Origin: Alloyangia pacifica | GTDB lineage: Bacteria > Pseudomonadota > Alphaproteobacteria > Rhodobacterales > Rhodobacteraceae | Length of the DNA stretch: 64,000 nucleotides | Reading direction: 5' to 3' | NCBI RefSeq assembly: GCF_003111685.1 | Contig: NZ_CP022194.1 | Span: 56,217-120,216 of the forward strand | Shown: one piece after another, positions 17,341 to 26,213 of the stretch | How positions within the stretch are numbered: the stretch's first letter is position 1 | How the letters are laid out: every line of letters starts with the position of its first letter | The notes under the pieces: generated by a model | The model's input: only the letters and a program-made list of their open reading frames with translations | Database searches by the model: none | What the model was told of the DNA's origin: nothing | Made by a program: the position numbers and the translations under genes

Positions 17341-20118
17341 ATGGCGCAGCTCCGCCATGTGACGACGCAGTTTGCCGGGGGCGCACTCGCTCCGGCGGGC
17401 GCGGCACAGATGGTGGGGATATCGGCGCTGCGGGCGTGGCCTGCGGAGGGCGGCCTGCATCTCTACAGCGCCGGGTCCGGGCTGCTGGGCTGGTCGGCGG
17501 GGCTGGGGATCACCGCGGTCCAGGGCTATGCAGGCTCTTATTCTGGGCTTCCCGCCCCACGCCGGCTGCTGGCCGCAGAGATCGGCGGCGAAGATCTGCT
17601 GCTGGTGCCGGGCGGCGGCGCCGCGGGGATCGAGGGCTGGCGGCTCGGCGCGGGTGGCGCGCTCGCGGAGCGGGTTTCGCTGCGATACGGCGATGGCGCG
17701 GCGCGGGCGCTGGCGGATCTGGCGGTGCGTCCGGGGCAGGGCGGCGGCGCCGTTCTTCTGGTCGGCGCGGTGCTGCAGGGCAGCGGGATCGAGGTCTGGC
17801 AGGCCGGATCCGGGGGCGTGCTGCGCGCGGTGGCCGCGGCCCGGGACATCGGCCCGATCTCGGCGCTGGCGGTGGCGGAGCTTGGCGCGCAGGGCCGGGT
17901 GCTGGCGCTCTCGCCCGGGGAAAACAGTCTCTATTCCTGGGAAATATTCCCCTCCGGCGCGCTCGGCGACATGCGCCAGCTGCGGGTGTACGACGGGCTC
18001 TTTCTCGACACGCCGTCCCTGCTCGAGGTCACCCGGGTGGCCGGGCAGAGCTATGCGCTGATCGGCGCGGGTTCGGGGCACCTGGCGGTGGTGGCGCTGG
18101 CGGCGGAGGGCGGTATGCGGGTCACCGATCTTGTCGGCGACGATCTGGACACGCGCTTTGCCGGGGTCACCGCGCTGGCCAGCCTCACGGTGGACGGACA
18201 GCTCTACCTGGTGGCGGGTGGCCGCGACGACGGCCTCAGTCTGCTGACCCTGCTGCCGGGCGGGCGGTTGCTGCACCTGGCAACGCTGGCCGATGACGCG
18301 GGCATGGCGCTGAGCGATCCCGCCGCGCTGGCTCTGGCGCGCAGCGGCAGGGGGGCCGGCACCGCGCTCGAGGTCTACGTCGCCGGCGGCTGGCCCGAGG
18401 GGCCGCCGGGCGCCGGGGGCGGGATCAGCCTGCTGCGCGCCGAGCTGGGGCAGATCGGCGCAAGGCTGCAGCTTGGCGCCGGGGCGGACATCTGGCAGGG
18501 CGGCGTAGGCAACGACCAGGTCGCGGGCGGGGCAGGCGATGACACGCTGCGCGGCGGCGCCGGGGATGACGTGCTGATCGACGGGCCGGGGCGGGACCGG
18601 CTGCACGGCGGCGCCGGGGCGGATGTCTTCGTGATCGGCGGCGATGGCGAGCTTGACCGGATCGACGATTTCGAGCCGGGGGTGGATCGCATCGACCTCT
18701 CGGCCATGGGGCGGTTCTACACGGTGGCGGCGCTGACCATCACCCCCAGTTCCACCGGCGCGCGGATCAAGATCGGCGGGGATGTGCTGCAGGTGCGCAG
18801 CGCCGCGGGCACCCCGCTCTCGGCGGCGGATTTCGACATCGGGGACCTGCGCGACCTGTGGCATCTGGACACCAGCCCGATCCCCGAGCCGCAGCCGGTG
18901 GAGGAGGTGCCGGAGGAGGAAGAGCCCGGATCAGAGCCTGAACCGCCGGACGAGCCGCCAGAAGAGTCGCCGGGGGAAGGTCCGGGGGGCTCTCCGGGGG
19001 AAACTCCGGGCGGAACGCCGACCGCCGCCGGCAGCCTGCTGCTCGGCGGGCCTGGGGACGATGTGCTGAGCGGCGCGGTGAGCGATCCCGGCTTCGATGC
19101 GGTCGCGGCGTCGGTCTACCGGCTCTACCGCGCCACGCTGGACCGTGCCCCCGACGCGACCGGGCTTTGGAACTGGAGCACGCGGCTGCTCTCGGGCGAG
19201 CGCGATCTTGTCTCGGTGGCGGCGGGATTCACCGGCGCGCCCGAGTTCCGCCAGACCTATGGCGCCCCCGATGACGCCGGTTTCGTGACGCTGCTCTATC
19301 GCAACGTGCTGGGCCGGGAGCCCGAGCCGCAGGGGCTGGGCAATTGGACCGCGCGGCTCGAGGCAGGCCTGAGCCGCGAGCGGGTGGTGCTGGGGTTTTC
19401 CGAAAGCCCCGAGTTCATCGCCGCCAGTGCCGCGGGGGCGGCCGGGCACAGCCGCGAGGCGCTGCAGCAGGGCTGGGTGGATGATGTCTTCCGGCTCTAC
19501 CAGGCGGTTCTGGACCGCGCCCCCGACCTGCCGGGTCTGCTGAACTGGAGCGCCCGGCTGGCGCAGGGCCGGCCGTTTCTCGAGGTGGTCGAGGGGTTCA
19601 CCGCCAGCGCCGAGTTCCGCCAGAGCTACGGCGCGCTCGACGCGGCGGGCTTTGTCGCGCAGCTCTATCGCAACGTGCTGGGCCGCGAGGGCGACGCGCC
19701 GGGGCAGGCCAACTGGACCGCGCGGCTCGAGGCGGGGATGACCCGCGCCGAGGTGGTGCGCGGCTTTTCCCAGAGCGCCGAGTTCACCGCCCGCAGCGCC
19801 CCGGACCTGCTGGCTTTCCTGCGCGGGCCCGGAGAGGACGACCTGCTCGACGGCGACGGCGGCGCCAACCTGCTGGTCGGCGGCATGCTCTCGGACCGCT
19901 TCGTCTTTCGCGCCGAGGCGCGGGGCACCCATGTGGTGGCCGATCTCGAACGCTGGGACCTGCTGGTCTTCGAGGGCTTCGGTTTCGGCTCGGCGGCGGA
20001 GGTCCGGGCGCATCTGGAGCAGGGGGAGCAGGGGGTGGCGTTTTCCGCCCAAGGCAGCAGCGTCACCCTGCAGGGGGTGCTTCAATCTGATATTCACGAT
20101 GACATGTTGCTGGTCTAG
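17341..20118 (+). CDS. Large RTX/DUF4214 exoprotein with propeller-like N-terminal half
   Basis: 925 residues with GAGGAG before the ATG. Residues about 1-370 are repeated ~45-60-residue blade-like units (GGLHLYSAGSGLLGW, GSGIEVWQAGSGGVL, GQLYLVAGGRDDGLSLL) that suggest a beta-propeller. Residues about 375-445 hold RTX nonapeptides (GGAGDDTLRGGAGDDVL). A Pro/Glu/Gly-rich linker spans about 520-560. Four DUF4214 units follow (such as LDRAPDATGLWNWSTRL). The C terminus from MLSDRFVFRAEA on is the module shared with the other exoproteins here. No signal peptide; type I export is inferred. Probably a calcium-dependent surface or matrix protein. Confidence 0.88.
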   Translation: MAQLRHVTTQFAGGALAPAGAAQMVGISALRAWPAEGGLHLYSAGSGLLGWSAGLGITAVQGYAGSYSGLPAPRRLLAAEIGGEDLLLVPGGGAAGIEGWRLGAGGALAERVSLRYGDGAARALADLAVRPGQGGGAVLLVGAVLQGSGIEVWQAGSGGVLRAVAAARDIGPISALAVAELGAQGRVLALSPGENSLYSWEIFPSGALGDMRQLRVYDGLFLDTPSLLEVTRVAGQSYALIGAGSGHLAVVALAAEGGMRVTDLVGDDLDTRFAGVTALASLTVDGQLYLVAGGRDDGLSLLTLLPGGRLLHLATLADDAGMALSDPAALALARSGRGAGTALEVYVAGGWPEGPPGAGGGISLLRAELGQIGARLQLGAGADIWQGGVGNDQVAGGAGDDTLRGGAGDDVLIDGPGRDRLHGGAGADVFVIGGDGELDRIDDFEPGVDRIDLSAMGRFYTVAALTITPSSTGARIKIGGDVLQVRSAAGTPLSAADFDIGDLRDLWHLDTSPIPEPQPVEEVPEEEEPGSEPEPPDEPPEESPGEGPGGSPGETPGGTPTAAGSLLLGGPGDDVLSGAVSDPGFDAVAASVYRLYRATLDRAPDATGLWNWSTRLLSGERDLVSVAAGFTGAPEFRQTYGAPDDAGFVTLLYRNVLGREPEPQGLGNWTARLEAGLSRERVVLGFSESPEFIAASAAGAAGHSREALQQGWVDDVFRLYQAVLDRAPDLPGLLNWSARLAQGRPFLEVVEGFTASAEFRQSYGALDAAGFVAQLYRNVLGREGDAPGQANWTARLEAGMTRAEVVRGFSQSAEFTARSAPDLLAFLRGPGEDDLLDGDGGANLLVGGMLSDRFVFRAEARGTHVVADLERWDLLVFEGFGFGSAAEVRAHLEQGEQGVAFSAQGSSVTLQGVLQSDIHDDMLLV

Positions 20119-20123
20119 GGCCG

Positions 20124-20167
20124 GCCAGTGCCAAGCCAGTGTCGGGCCAGCGTCATGCCAGAGCCGG
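20124..20167 (+). repeat. Four tandem 11-bp repeats after the RTX gene
   Basis: Units GCCAGTGCCAA, GCCAGTGTCGG, GCCAGCGTCAT and GCCAGAGCCGG follow each other without gaps. The period is close to one helical turn. It starts 5 bases after the stop and lies upstream of the CAP-domain gene. Confidence 0.6.
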
Positions 20168-20330
20168 GCCCGTACGGGGCGCGTGCGAAACCCCGCCAAG
20201 TTTGTGGTCGATGAGGGGGGAGTGAGCTAGCTTTGGCAGGTTAGGCCTACCTGTAAGCCAGGCTTCCAGGGTTTCAGAGTTCAGAAGTTCGGAATTTCCC
20301 AAGCACCAGAGTAGAAAAACGAAGGACATC

Positions 20331-21458
20331 ATGTCGACCCAGACCCCCACCGCCTTTGAACAGCAGATGCTGGAATACATCAACCGCGCCCGCCTCGACC
20401 CCACGGGGGAGTTCGACGCGCTGATCACTGACGCCGCCAGCGGCACCGGCGCCCAGGCCAACATCACCCAGGCGCTGGACTACTTCGGCGTCGACCTCGA
20501 TCTCTTCGCCGAGCAGCTTGCCGCCTATGACCCGGTGGCGCCGCTGGCCTGGAACAGCGCCCTGGCCGATGCCGCCGACGGCCACACCCAGCTGATGATC
20601 GACACCGAGACCCAGGCGCACCAGATCGGCGACGAGCCGGTGCTGCGCGACCGGGTCGTGGCGGCGGGCTACACCGGCTGGACGCGGCTCAACGAGAACG
20701 TCTTTTCCTATGCCGAGGATCCGCTGCACAGCCACGCGGCCTTCTACATCGACTGGGGCGCCGGCCCCGGCGGCATGCAGAGCCCGGCCGGGCACCGCAA
20801 CGCCATCCTCTCCTCGGGGGTGACCGAGATCGGCATCGGCGTCGCCGCGGCCTCGGGCAAAATCGGCCCCTATGCGATGACGCAGGATTTCGGCACCCGC
20901 GCGGACTACCAGTCGCAGCTGCTGGGCGTGGTGATCGACGATGCCGACGGCGATGACTTCTACGACATGGGCGAGGGGCTGGGCGGCATCACCGTCACCG
21001 CCACCGGCGCCGCGGGCACCTACACCACCACCAGCTGGGGTGCAGGCGGCTATCAGCTGGTGCTGCCGGACGGGGTCTACGAGGTCAGCTTCTCGGGCGC
21101 GGGGATTTCCGGCGACCTGAGCTACACGGTGACCATGGATGGCGAGAACCTCAAGCTCGACGCCATCGCCGACGAGGCGGCGGCAGGAGACCTCGTCTCT
21201 TCGGCGGCGCTGATCCAGGGCACGGCGGCGGACGAGCTGCTGCAGGGCACCGGCACGGTGGATCAGACCCTGATCGGGGGGGCGGGTCGGACACGCTGCT
21301 TGGCGGCGCGGGCGATGACGTGCTCTTCGGCGATCATGCTCTCGAGCGCCCGGCCGAGGGCGACACGGTCTACCGGCTCTACCTGGCGACGCTGGATCGC
21401 GCCCCCAACCTCGAGGGTTACGGCAACTGGTCGGAGCGGCTCGAGAGCGGCGAGATGA
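20331..21458 (+). CDS. CAP-domain RTX exoprotein, N-terminal part of a frameshifted gene
   Basis: GAAGGAC precedes the ATG. Residues about 8-185 form a CAP/SCP domain (QMLEYINRARLDP, NSALADAADGHTQLM, NENVFSYAED, SPAGHRNAILSSGVTEIGIG). Residues about 200-265 look like an SdrD/Cna-B-type beta domain (GVVIDDADGDDFYDMGEGL). An RTX repeat begins at LIGG near base 21270. After a run of seven G (21276-21282) the frame reads nonsense until 21458, while frame +2 continues the RTX repeat as GSDTLLGGAGDD. The intact product would run to 22390, about 685 residues. Possible causes are a homopolymer sequencing error, a real mutation, phase variation or slippage. Confidence 0.75.
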   Translation: MSTQTPTAFEQQMLEYINRARLDPTGEFDALITDAASGTGAQANITQALDYFGVDLDLFAEQLAAYDPVAPLAWNSALADAADGHTQLMIDTETQAHQIGDEPVLRDRVVAAGYTGWTRLNENVFSYAEDPLHSHAAFYIDWGAGPGGMQSPAGHRNAILSSGVTEIGIGVAAASGKIGPYAMTQDFGTRADYQSQLLGVVIDDADGDDFYDMGEGLGGITVTATGAAGTYTTTSWGAGGYQLVLPDGVYEVSFSGAGISGDLSYTVTMDGENLKLDAIADEAAAGDLVSSAALIQGTAADELLQGTGTVDQTLIGGAGRTRCLAARAMTCSSAIMLSSARPRATRSTGSTWRRWIAPPTSRVTATGRSGSRAAR

Positions 21459-22390
21459 CGCTCGAGCAGGTCGCGGCCGGCTTCACCGGCAGCCCCGAGT
21501 TCCAGAACACCTACGGCGCGCTCGACAACGAGGGCTTCGTCACCCTGCTCTACAACAACGTTCTGGACCGCGACCCCGATGCCACCGGGCTGGCGAACTG
21601 GACCGCGCGGCTCGACGATGGCTCCTGGAGCCGCCCCGAGGTGGTGCTGGGCTTCTCGCAGAGCCCCGAGTTCATCGGCAACACCGCGGCGGATGCGGCG
21701 GCCTACGGTATTCACCACCACGCTATGACCGGCGAGACCGTGGCCTCCTGGGGGGATGATGTCTTCCGGCTCTACCAGGCGACGCTGGACCGCGCACCGG
21801 ATGTCACCGGCTTTGACAACTGGAGCGGCCGGCTGGCCGACGGGCAGTCCTATCTCGGGGTGGTCGACGGATTCGTGCAGAGCCGCGAGTTCCAGAACAC
21901 TTACGGCGCGCTCGACAACGGTGATTTCGTCAACCTGCTCTACAACAACGTGCTGGGCCGCGAGGCCGATGCCACGGGGCTGGAGAACTGGACCGAGCGG
22001 CTCGACAACGGCATGAGCCGTGCCGAGGTGGTGCAGGGCTTTGCCCAGAGCGCCGAGTTCACCGCCGGTACCGAGGCCGATTACGAGGCCTGGATGCGGA
22101 GCCAGGGCACCGATGACGTGCTCGAAGGCGGCACCGGCGAGGATGTTCTGGTCGGCGGGACCCATGCGGATCTGTTCATCTTCACCAGCGGCGGCAGTGC
22201 CACGATCGCCGATTTCGAGGGCTGGGACACGCTGCGCCTCGAGGGCTTCGACTTTGCCGATGCGGCAGAGGCGGAAGCGGCCTTCGTACAGGACGGCGAC
22301 GACCTGCTGCTGACCGCGGGCGGCTCGGACCTGGTGCTGCTGGGCACCGATCTCGAGCTGATGACCGGGGCGCGGCTCGAGCTGGCCTGA
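21320..22390 (+). CDS. C-terminal part of the frameshifted CAP-RTX exoprotein (DUF4214 units and export module)
   Basis: The coding sense really begins at about 21284 in this frame, continuing the RTX repeat broken at the G tract. The ATG at 21320 has no convincing ribosome site, so this is unlikely to be an independent gene. It encodes four DUF4214 units (LDRAPNLEGYGNWSERL, LDRDPDATGLANWTARL, LDRAPDVTGFDNWSGRL, LGREADATGLENWTERL) and a divergent copy of the shared C-terminal module (GTHADLFIF ... ADFEGWDTLRLEGFDF). Without a frame correction the CAP part would lose its presumed secretion signal. Confidence 0.7.
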   Translation: MLFGDHALERPAEGDTVYRLYLATLDRAPNLEGYGNWSERLESGEMTLEQVAAGFTGSPEFQNTYGALDNEGFVTLLYNNVLDRDPDATGLANWTARLDDGSWSRPEVVLGFSQSPEFIGNTAADAAAYGIHHHAMTGETVASWGDDVFRLYQATLDRAPDVTGFDNWSGRLADGQSYLGVVDGFVQSREFQNTYGALDNGDFVNLLYNNVLGREADATGLENWTERLDNGMSRAEVVQGFAQSAEFTAGTEADYEAWMRSQGTDDVLEGGTGEDVLVGGTHADLFIFTSGGSATIADFEGWDTLRLEGFDFADAAEAEAAFVQDGDDLLLTAGGSDLVLLGTDLELMTGARLELA

Positions 22391-22414
22391 GGGCCGGAGC
22401 CGAAAACAGTCTCT

Positions 22415-22444
22415 GATCCGGGCGATCTCGCCCGGATCGATCCT
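22415..22444 (+). terminator. Probable terminator after the CAP-RTX gene
   Basis: A perfect 11-bp stem (22415-22425 with 22428-22438) is followed by a weak pyrimidine tract (CCTTTCTC), 25 bases after the stop. Confidence 0.6.
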
Positions 22445-22581
22445 TTCTCGAGGCCTCCCCAAGGGGCGCCCGGGCCGTTGCGCTTCGCGCGCGCGGCGGC
22501 GCAGGATCCGCTTAAGGGCGCTGCGCCTACCCTGCCTGCCATGAGCCTCCGCGAGGGGGGCGCCGCGCAGGGAGCCGCCGC

Positions 22582-23592
22582 ATGTCCGATCTGTCCGCCA
22601 ATCTCTCGCTGCCCTATCTCGCCCCGGCGCAGGCGCAGAAGCACGTCATCCACAACGAGGCGCTGCTGCGGCTCGATGCGCTGGTGCAGCTGGCGGTGCA
22701 GAGTCGCAACCTTTCCGAGCCGCCCGCCGCGCCCGCGCCCGGCGCGCGTTACCTGCTGCCCGCTGGGGCGAGCGGCGCCTGGTCGGGGCAGGGCGGGGCG
22801 CTGGCTTTCTGGGACGGCAGCGCCTGGCAGTTCCTTGCGCCGGGGCCGGGCTGGCGCGCTTTCGTGCTCGACGAGGCGGCGGCGCTGGTCTGGCAGGGCG
22901 GCGATTGGCAGGAGATGCCGCTGCCCGGCCGGGGCCAGATGCTCGAGCTTGGGGTGAATGCCGCGCCCGACGCGGTGAACCGGCTGGCGGTGGCTTCGGA
23001 GGCGACGCTGTTCAGCCACGCCGGCGCCGGTCACCAGCTGAAGATCAACAAGGCGGCGGCGGAGGATGCCGCCAGCCTGCTCTTCCAGTCCGGCTGGTCG
23101 GGCCGGGCCGAGATGGGCTGCGCCGGGGGGGATGATTTCGCGGTGAAGGTCTCGGACGATGGCGCGAACTGGCGGACCGGGCTGAGCGTTTCGGCGGCCA
23201 CGGGGGTGGCGCATCTGCCGCAGGGCGCGCGGGTCGATGGCGCGCTCTCTGGCTCGGGTGTGCTCGGCACGGTGGCGCAGGCGGCCGGCGAGAGCACCGG
23301 CGCGCTGCTCGAGCAGGGCTCGGGCGCGGCGGGCAGCTATTTGCGGCTGGCGGACGGCACGCAGCTTTGCTGGCATAGGCTGACCAGCAGCGCGGCGGGG
23401 GTGGTCGGCTGGAACTACCCGGCGGGGTTTGCCGCGCCGCCCGTGGTGAGTGGCAGCTGTGCCTCGGGCGCGGCGCAGCTGCTCTCGGTGGGCGCCGTGG
23501 CCGCGGGCAGCGCCGAGATCTCGGCCTGGGACCTCAGCGGCGCGCGGGTCGCCACCGCCTGCGCGGTTCTGGCAGTGGGCCGCTGGGTCTGA
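22582..23592 (+). CDS. DUF2793 domain-containing protein
   Basis: 336 residues with AGGGAG before the ATG. The N terminus (NLSLPYLAPAQAQKHVIHNEALLRLDALVQL) is the hallmark of DUF2793, common in Rhodobacterales and often near phage-tail or gene-transfer-agent genes. The rest is Gly/Ala/Trp-rich beta structure (WSGQGGALAFWDGSAWQFL). The C-terminal 80 residues resemble tail-fibre-type domains (RLADGTQLCWHRLTSSAAGVV). Function unknown; a carbohydrate-binding or fibre role is a guess. No other phage gene is nearby. It converges with the glycosyltransferase at 23603. Confidence 0.8.
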   Translation: MSDLSANLSLPYLAPAQAQKHVIHNEALLRLDALVQLAVQSRNLSEPPAAPAPGARYLLPAGASGAWSGQGGALAFWDGSAWQFLAPGPGWRAFVLDEAAALVWQGGDWQEMPLPGRGQMLELGVNAAPDAVNRLAVASEATLFSHAGAGHQLKINKAAAEDAASLLFQSGWSGRAEMGCAGGDDFAVKVSDDGANWRTGLSVSAATGVAHLPQGARVDGALSGSGVLGTVAQAAGESTGALLEQGSGAAGSYLRLADGTQLCWHRLTSSAAGVVGWNYPAGFAAPPVVSGSCASGAAQLLSVGAVAAGSAEISAWDLSGARVATACAVLAVGRWV

Positions 23593-23602
23593 CGCCCCGG
23601 GC

Positions 23603-26170
23603 TCAGCGCGCCCGCGGCGCCTGCAACTCGGCGAGGATCTCCCGCAGCCGCCCGCCGTAGCGGCCGGCGATGGCGTCTACCGAGAAATTCTCCCGAATGT
23701 GGGAATAGGCCGCCTCGGCCTTGGCGCGGCTGGCCTCCGGATTGTCGCGCGCAGCGCGCAGCTGGCGGGCGGCATCGGCGACCGAGGGCTCGGCCCAGAG
23801 CGAGCCCTCGCGCACGAAGATGTAATCGCCCTGCTCGAGCGGCACCTCCTCATAGTCCACCAGCCAGGCGGTCTCGTCGGAGCAGAAGTCCATGTTGCCG
23901 GAATAGGCGGTGCAGATCACCGGCACCTTCAGCGCCATGGCCTCGATCATACCAAAGCCCCAGCCCTCGGACTTGTGCAGCGAGATGTAGCAATCCGAGC
24001 CGGCCTTGAGCTGCAGCAGGTCGCGGTAGCTCAGCGTCTCGTTCATCACCACGATGCGCGGATCGCTCTCGATGATCGCGTCGACGCGTTTCCAGAGCGC
24101 CACCTGCACCGGGTCGAAGACCTTGGTGCGGTTCTGCGTCTTCACCACCAGCCGCGCCTCGGGCACGCCCTCGAAGGCCTGCTGGAAGGCTTCGAGCACC
24201 GCCACCGGGTTCTTGCGCTGCACGAAGGAGAAGCTGTCGAAGGCGACGAGGCAGACGTGGTGGCTCGCATCGAAGCCGAAGCGCGCCTCGACGAAGCCGC
24301 GGGCGGTCTCGCGGGTGATGTCGGGGTGCTCCTCGTAGCACATGCCGACGTTGACCACCGGCTTGCCCTCGGCCCCCGGCTTGTAGATCCGCAGCCCGTA
24401 GTCGGTGGAAACCCAGATCTCATCGAGCAGCGACATGCCGAGGTAGTGGCAATAGGCCGGCATGTCGAGTTCCCAGAAGAAATAGCCGATGTTGTAGGCG
24501 CCCGAGAAGACATCGGGCTGGTAGGCATAGGCCAGCGGCACGGATTCCGCGTTGAGATGCAGCAGGTTGATCTTCGCCGGGCCGTAATCCTCGATCAGCG
24601 TCTCCGAGGAGAAGCCCTCGGGCGCCGGGTTGTCGAGGTCGAAGTCGACGCCGCGCACGTCGAGCCCGGTGGCGCGCAGGATCTCGGCCGAGAGCCGCGT
24701 GGCCTGGCCGAGGCCCGAGGCCTTGGCGAGCGGGCCGATGAGCTGCACGTCGACCTCGCGGCGGGTGGGATCGGGCAGCGGCATGGCGGCGGCCTCGAAA
24801 CGGTTGCCGGCCTGGTCGAAGGTCAGGAAGGCGCGACTGCCGAGATCGAAGTACTTGCGGCGCAGCGCCGCGGCGTAGCGGGCGCGGGGCAGGGCAATGG
24901 GCTGGAGGGTGGGCTCATCACCCTCTTCGAGGAGGGCGTTGATGAAGAGTTCGAGTTCCGAGGCTCCGCCGGAAGCGCCCGGGGCGAGCAGCGCGTCGAT
25001 CTGCTCCTGCGGGATGTAGCGCAGCAGGTCGGGGCGCTGCGCCGCCTGCAGCAGCAGCACCAGCATCAGGGTCTTGCGGCCCTCGGCGGTTTCGATGTCG
25101 AGGAACTTCAGCTTTGGGTTCTCGGCGTGGAAGCGCGCGGCGAACTGGCTCAGCGGGAAGGCGGCGAGCCGGCGAGCCGGGGGCACCTCGCGCAGCGCCT
25201 CGGCGACCTCCTCCGGCACCAGGCAATCCTCGAAGTAGAGCGTGGCCACGTCCTGATGCACCCACCAGAACAGCACGTCGAGATAGGCGTCGCGGTCGTT
25301 GAGGTTGAGCCGCCCCAGCATGTCGGGCCGGCCCATGAGCCGCCACCACATGACGCGGGTGAGCGTGCTGGTCTGCCCGCCCATGGTCTGCGGCGCGTTG
25401 AGATAGGCGATCTGCTGCGCCGAAAGCGGGATGCGGTGCTTCTCGCCGCTGCGGTAGGCGGTCATGTACCAGTAAAGGTAGTGGTCCTGGCACTCGAGCC
25501 CGGGCTCGACCGGGTAGCGATCATCCAGCCGGTAGCGGTAGCGCACGTAATCGAGATAGGCGGGCTGGCCGCTCTCGGGGATGTCCGGCACCAGCCGGTC
25601 GGTGGTGAAGAGGTTGCGGTGCCGGTCCAGCGCGGGGCGCGGCTCGGGCGCTGCCGGCAGGGCCTCGGCGGCAGGCGTCCCCTCCAGCAGCGCGTGCATC
25701 GCTGCCAGCTCGCGCTTCAGCGCAAAGCGGCAGCGGGTCATCAAATCGGCGCCGACGCCGGGGGTGTCTTCCTCGACCGCGAGCTGCAGCCGCCCCAGCT
25801 CGACCGCCTCCGGCCCCTCGGTGCGCAGCTGCAGCGCGCCGCCAGCCTCGGCGATCTTCTGATAATGGGTCTCGGTCAGGCCGAACTGGAAGCCGCAGGT
25901 CGCCTCGCCGCCGGTGGCGACGCGCACGTCCTCGCGTAGCTCGTCGGCGATGCGCGCATCGAGCAGGGTGGTCCCGGCATAGAGCCCGACCGGCACCCGG
26001 CCCTTCTTGCTCTCGCGGTGGATCACCCAGCCACGGATCACCCCCTCGTCGGAGAGCCCGTCGAGATTGCCGCGGAAGGCGCCGTGGTACTGGTGGCCAT
26101 CGGGCGGCGGCGGCGGGCCCTTCAGCACCCGGCGGGCGGTGGAGCGGAGCTTGGAGAGCAGCGGGCTCAT
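23603..26170 (-). CDS. Large GT4-family glycosyltransferase with N-terminal extension
   Basis: 855 residues; AAGGAAA precedes the ATG. Residues about 25-140 look like a beta-sandwich (RGNLDGLSDEGVIRGWVI ... GFQFGLTETHYQ). A largely helical middle follows (about 190-410). The C-terminal ~400 residues are a GT-B fold: IGPLAKASGLGQATRLSAEI, NIGYFFWELDMP, RLVVKTQNRT, and the GT4 donor loop ISLHKSEGWGFGMIEAMAL. It is 43 bases downstream of gmd on the same strand, suggesting that it uses a GDP-linked 6-deoxysugar; this is inferred. Confidence 0.85.
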   Translation of the reverse strand: MSPLLSKLRSTARRVLKGPPPPPDGHQYHGAFRGNLDGLSDEGVIRGWVIHRESKKGRVPVGLYAGTTLLDARIADELREDVRVATGGEATCGFQFGLTETHYQKIAEAGGALQLRTEGPEAVELGRLQLAVEEDTPGVGADLMTRCRFALKRELAAMHALLEGTPAAEALPAAPEPRPALDRHRNLFTTDRLVPDIPESGQPAYLDYVRYRYRLDDRYPVEPGLECQDHYLYWYMTAYRSGEKHRIPLSAQQIAYLNAPQTMGGQTSTLTRVMWWRLMGRPDMLGRLNLNDRDAYLDVLFWWVHQDVATLYFEDCLVPEEVAEALREVPPARRLAAFPLSQFAARFHAENPKLKFLDIETAEGRKTLMLVLLLQAAQRPDLLRYIPQEQIDALLAPGASGGASELELFINALLEEGDEPTLQPIALPRARYAAALRRKYFDLGSRAFLTFDQAGNRFEAAAMPLPDPTRREVDVQLIGPLAKASGLGQATRLSAEILRATGLDVRGVDFDLDNPAPEGFSSETLIEDYGPAKINLLHLNAESVPLAYAYQPDVFSGAYNIGYFFWELDMPAYCHYLGMSLLDEIWVSTDYGLRIYKPGAEGKPVVNVGMCYEEHPDITRETARGFVEARFGFDASHHVCLVAFDSFSFVQRKNPVAVLEAFQQAFEGVPEARLVVKTQNRTKVFDPVQVALWKRVDAIIESDPRIVVMNETLSYRDLLQLKAGSDCYISLHKSEGWGFGMIEAMALKVPVICTAYSGNMDFCSDETAWLVDYEEVPLEQGDYIFVREGSLWAEPSVADAARQLRAARDNPEASRAKAEAAYSHIRENFSVDAIAGRYGGRLREILAELQAPRAR

Positions 26171-26213
26171 CGGGATTTCCTTGGGCAGAAGGGCAGTCGG
26201 TGGGTCAGGCGGC

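Noticed and set aside
17674..17688. GTTTCGC-T-GCGATAC, a fourth parS-like candidate
   Set aside because: One arm is mismatched and it lies inside the RTX coding sequence far from parAB; probably chance.
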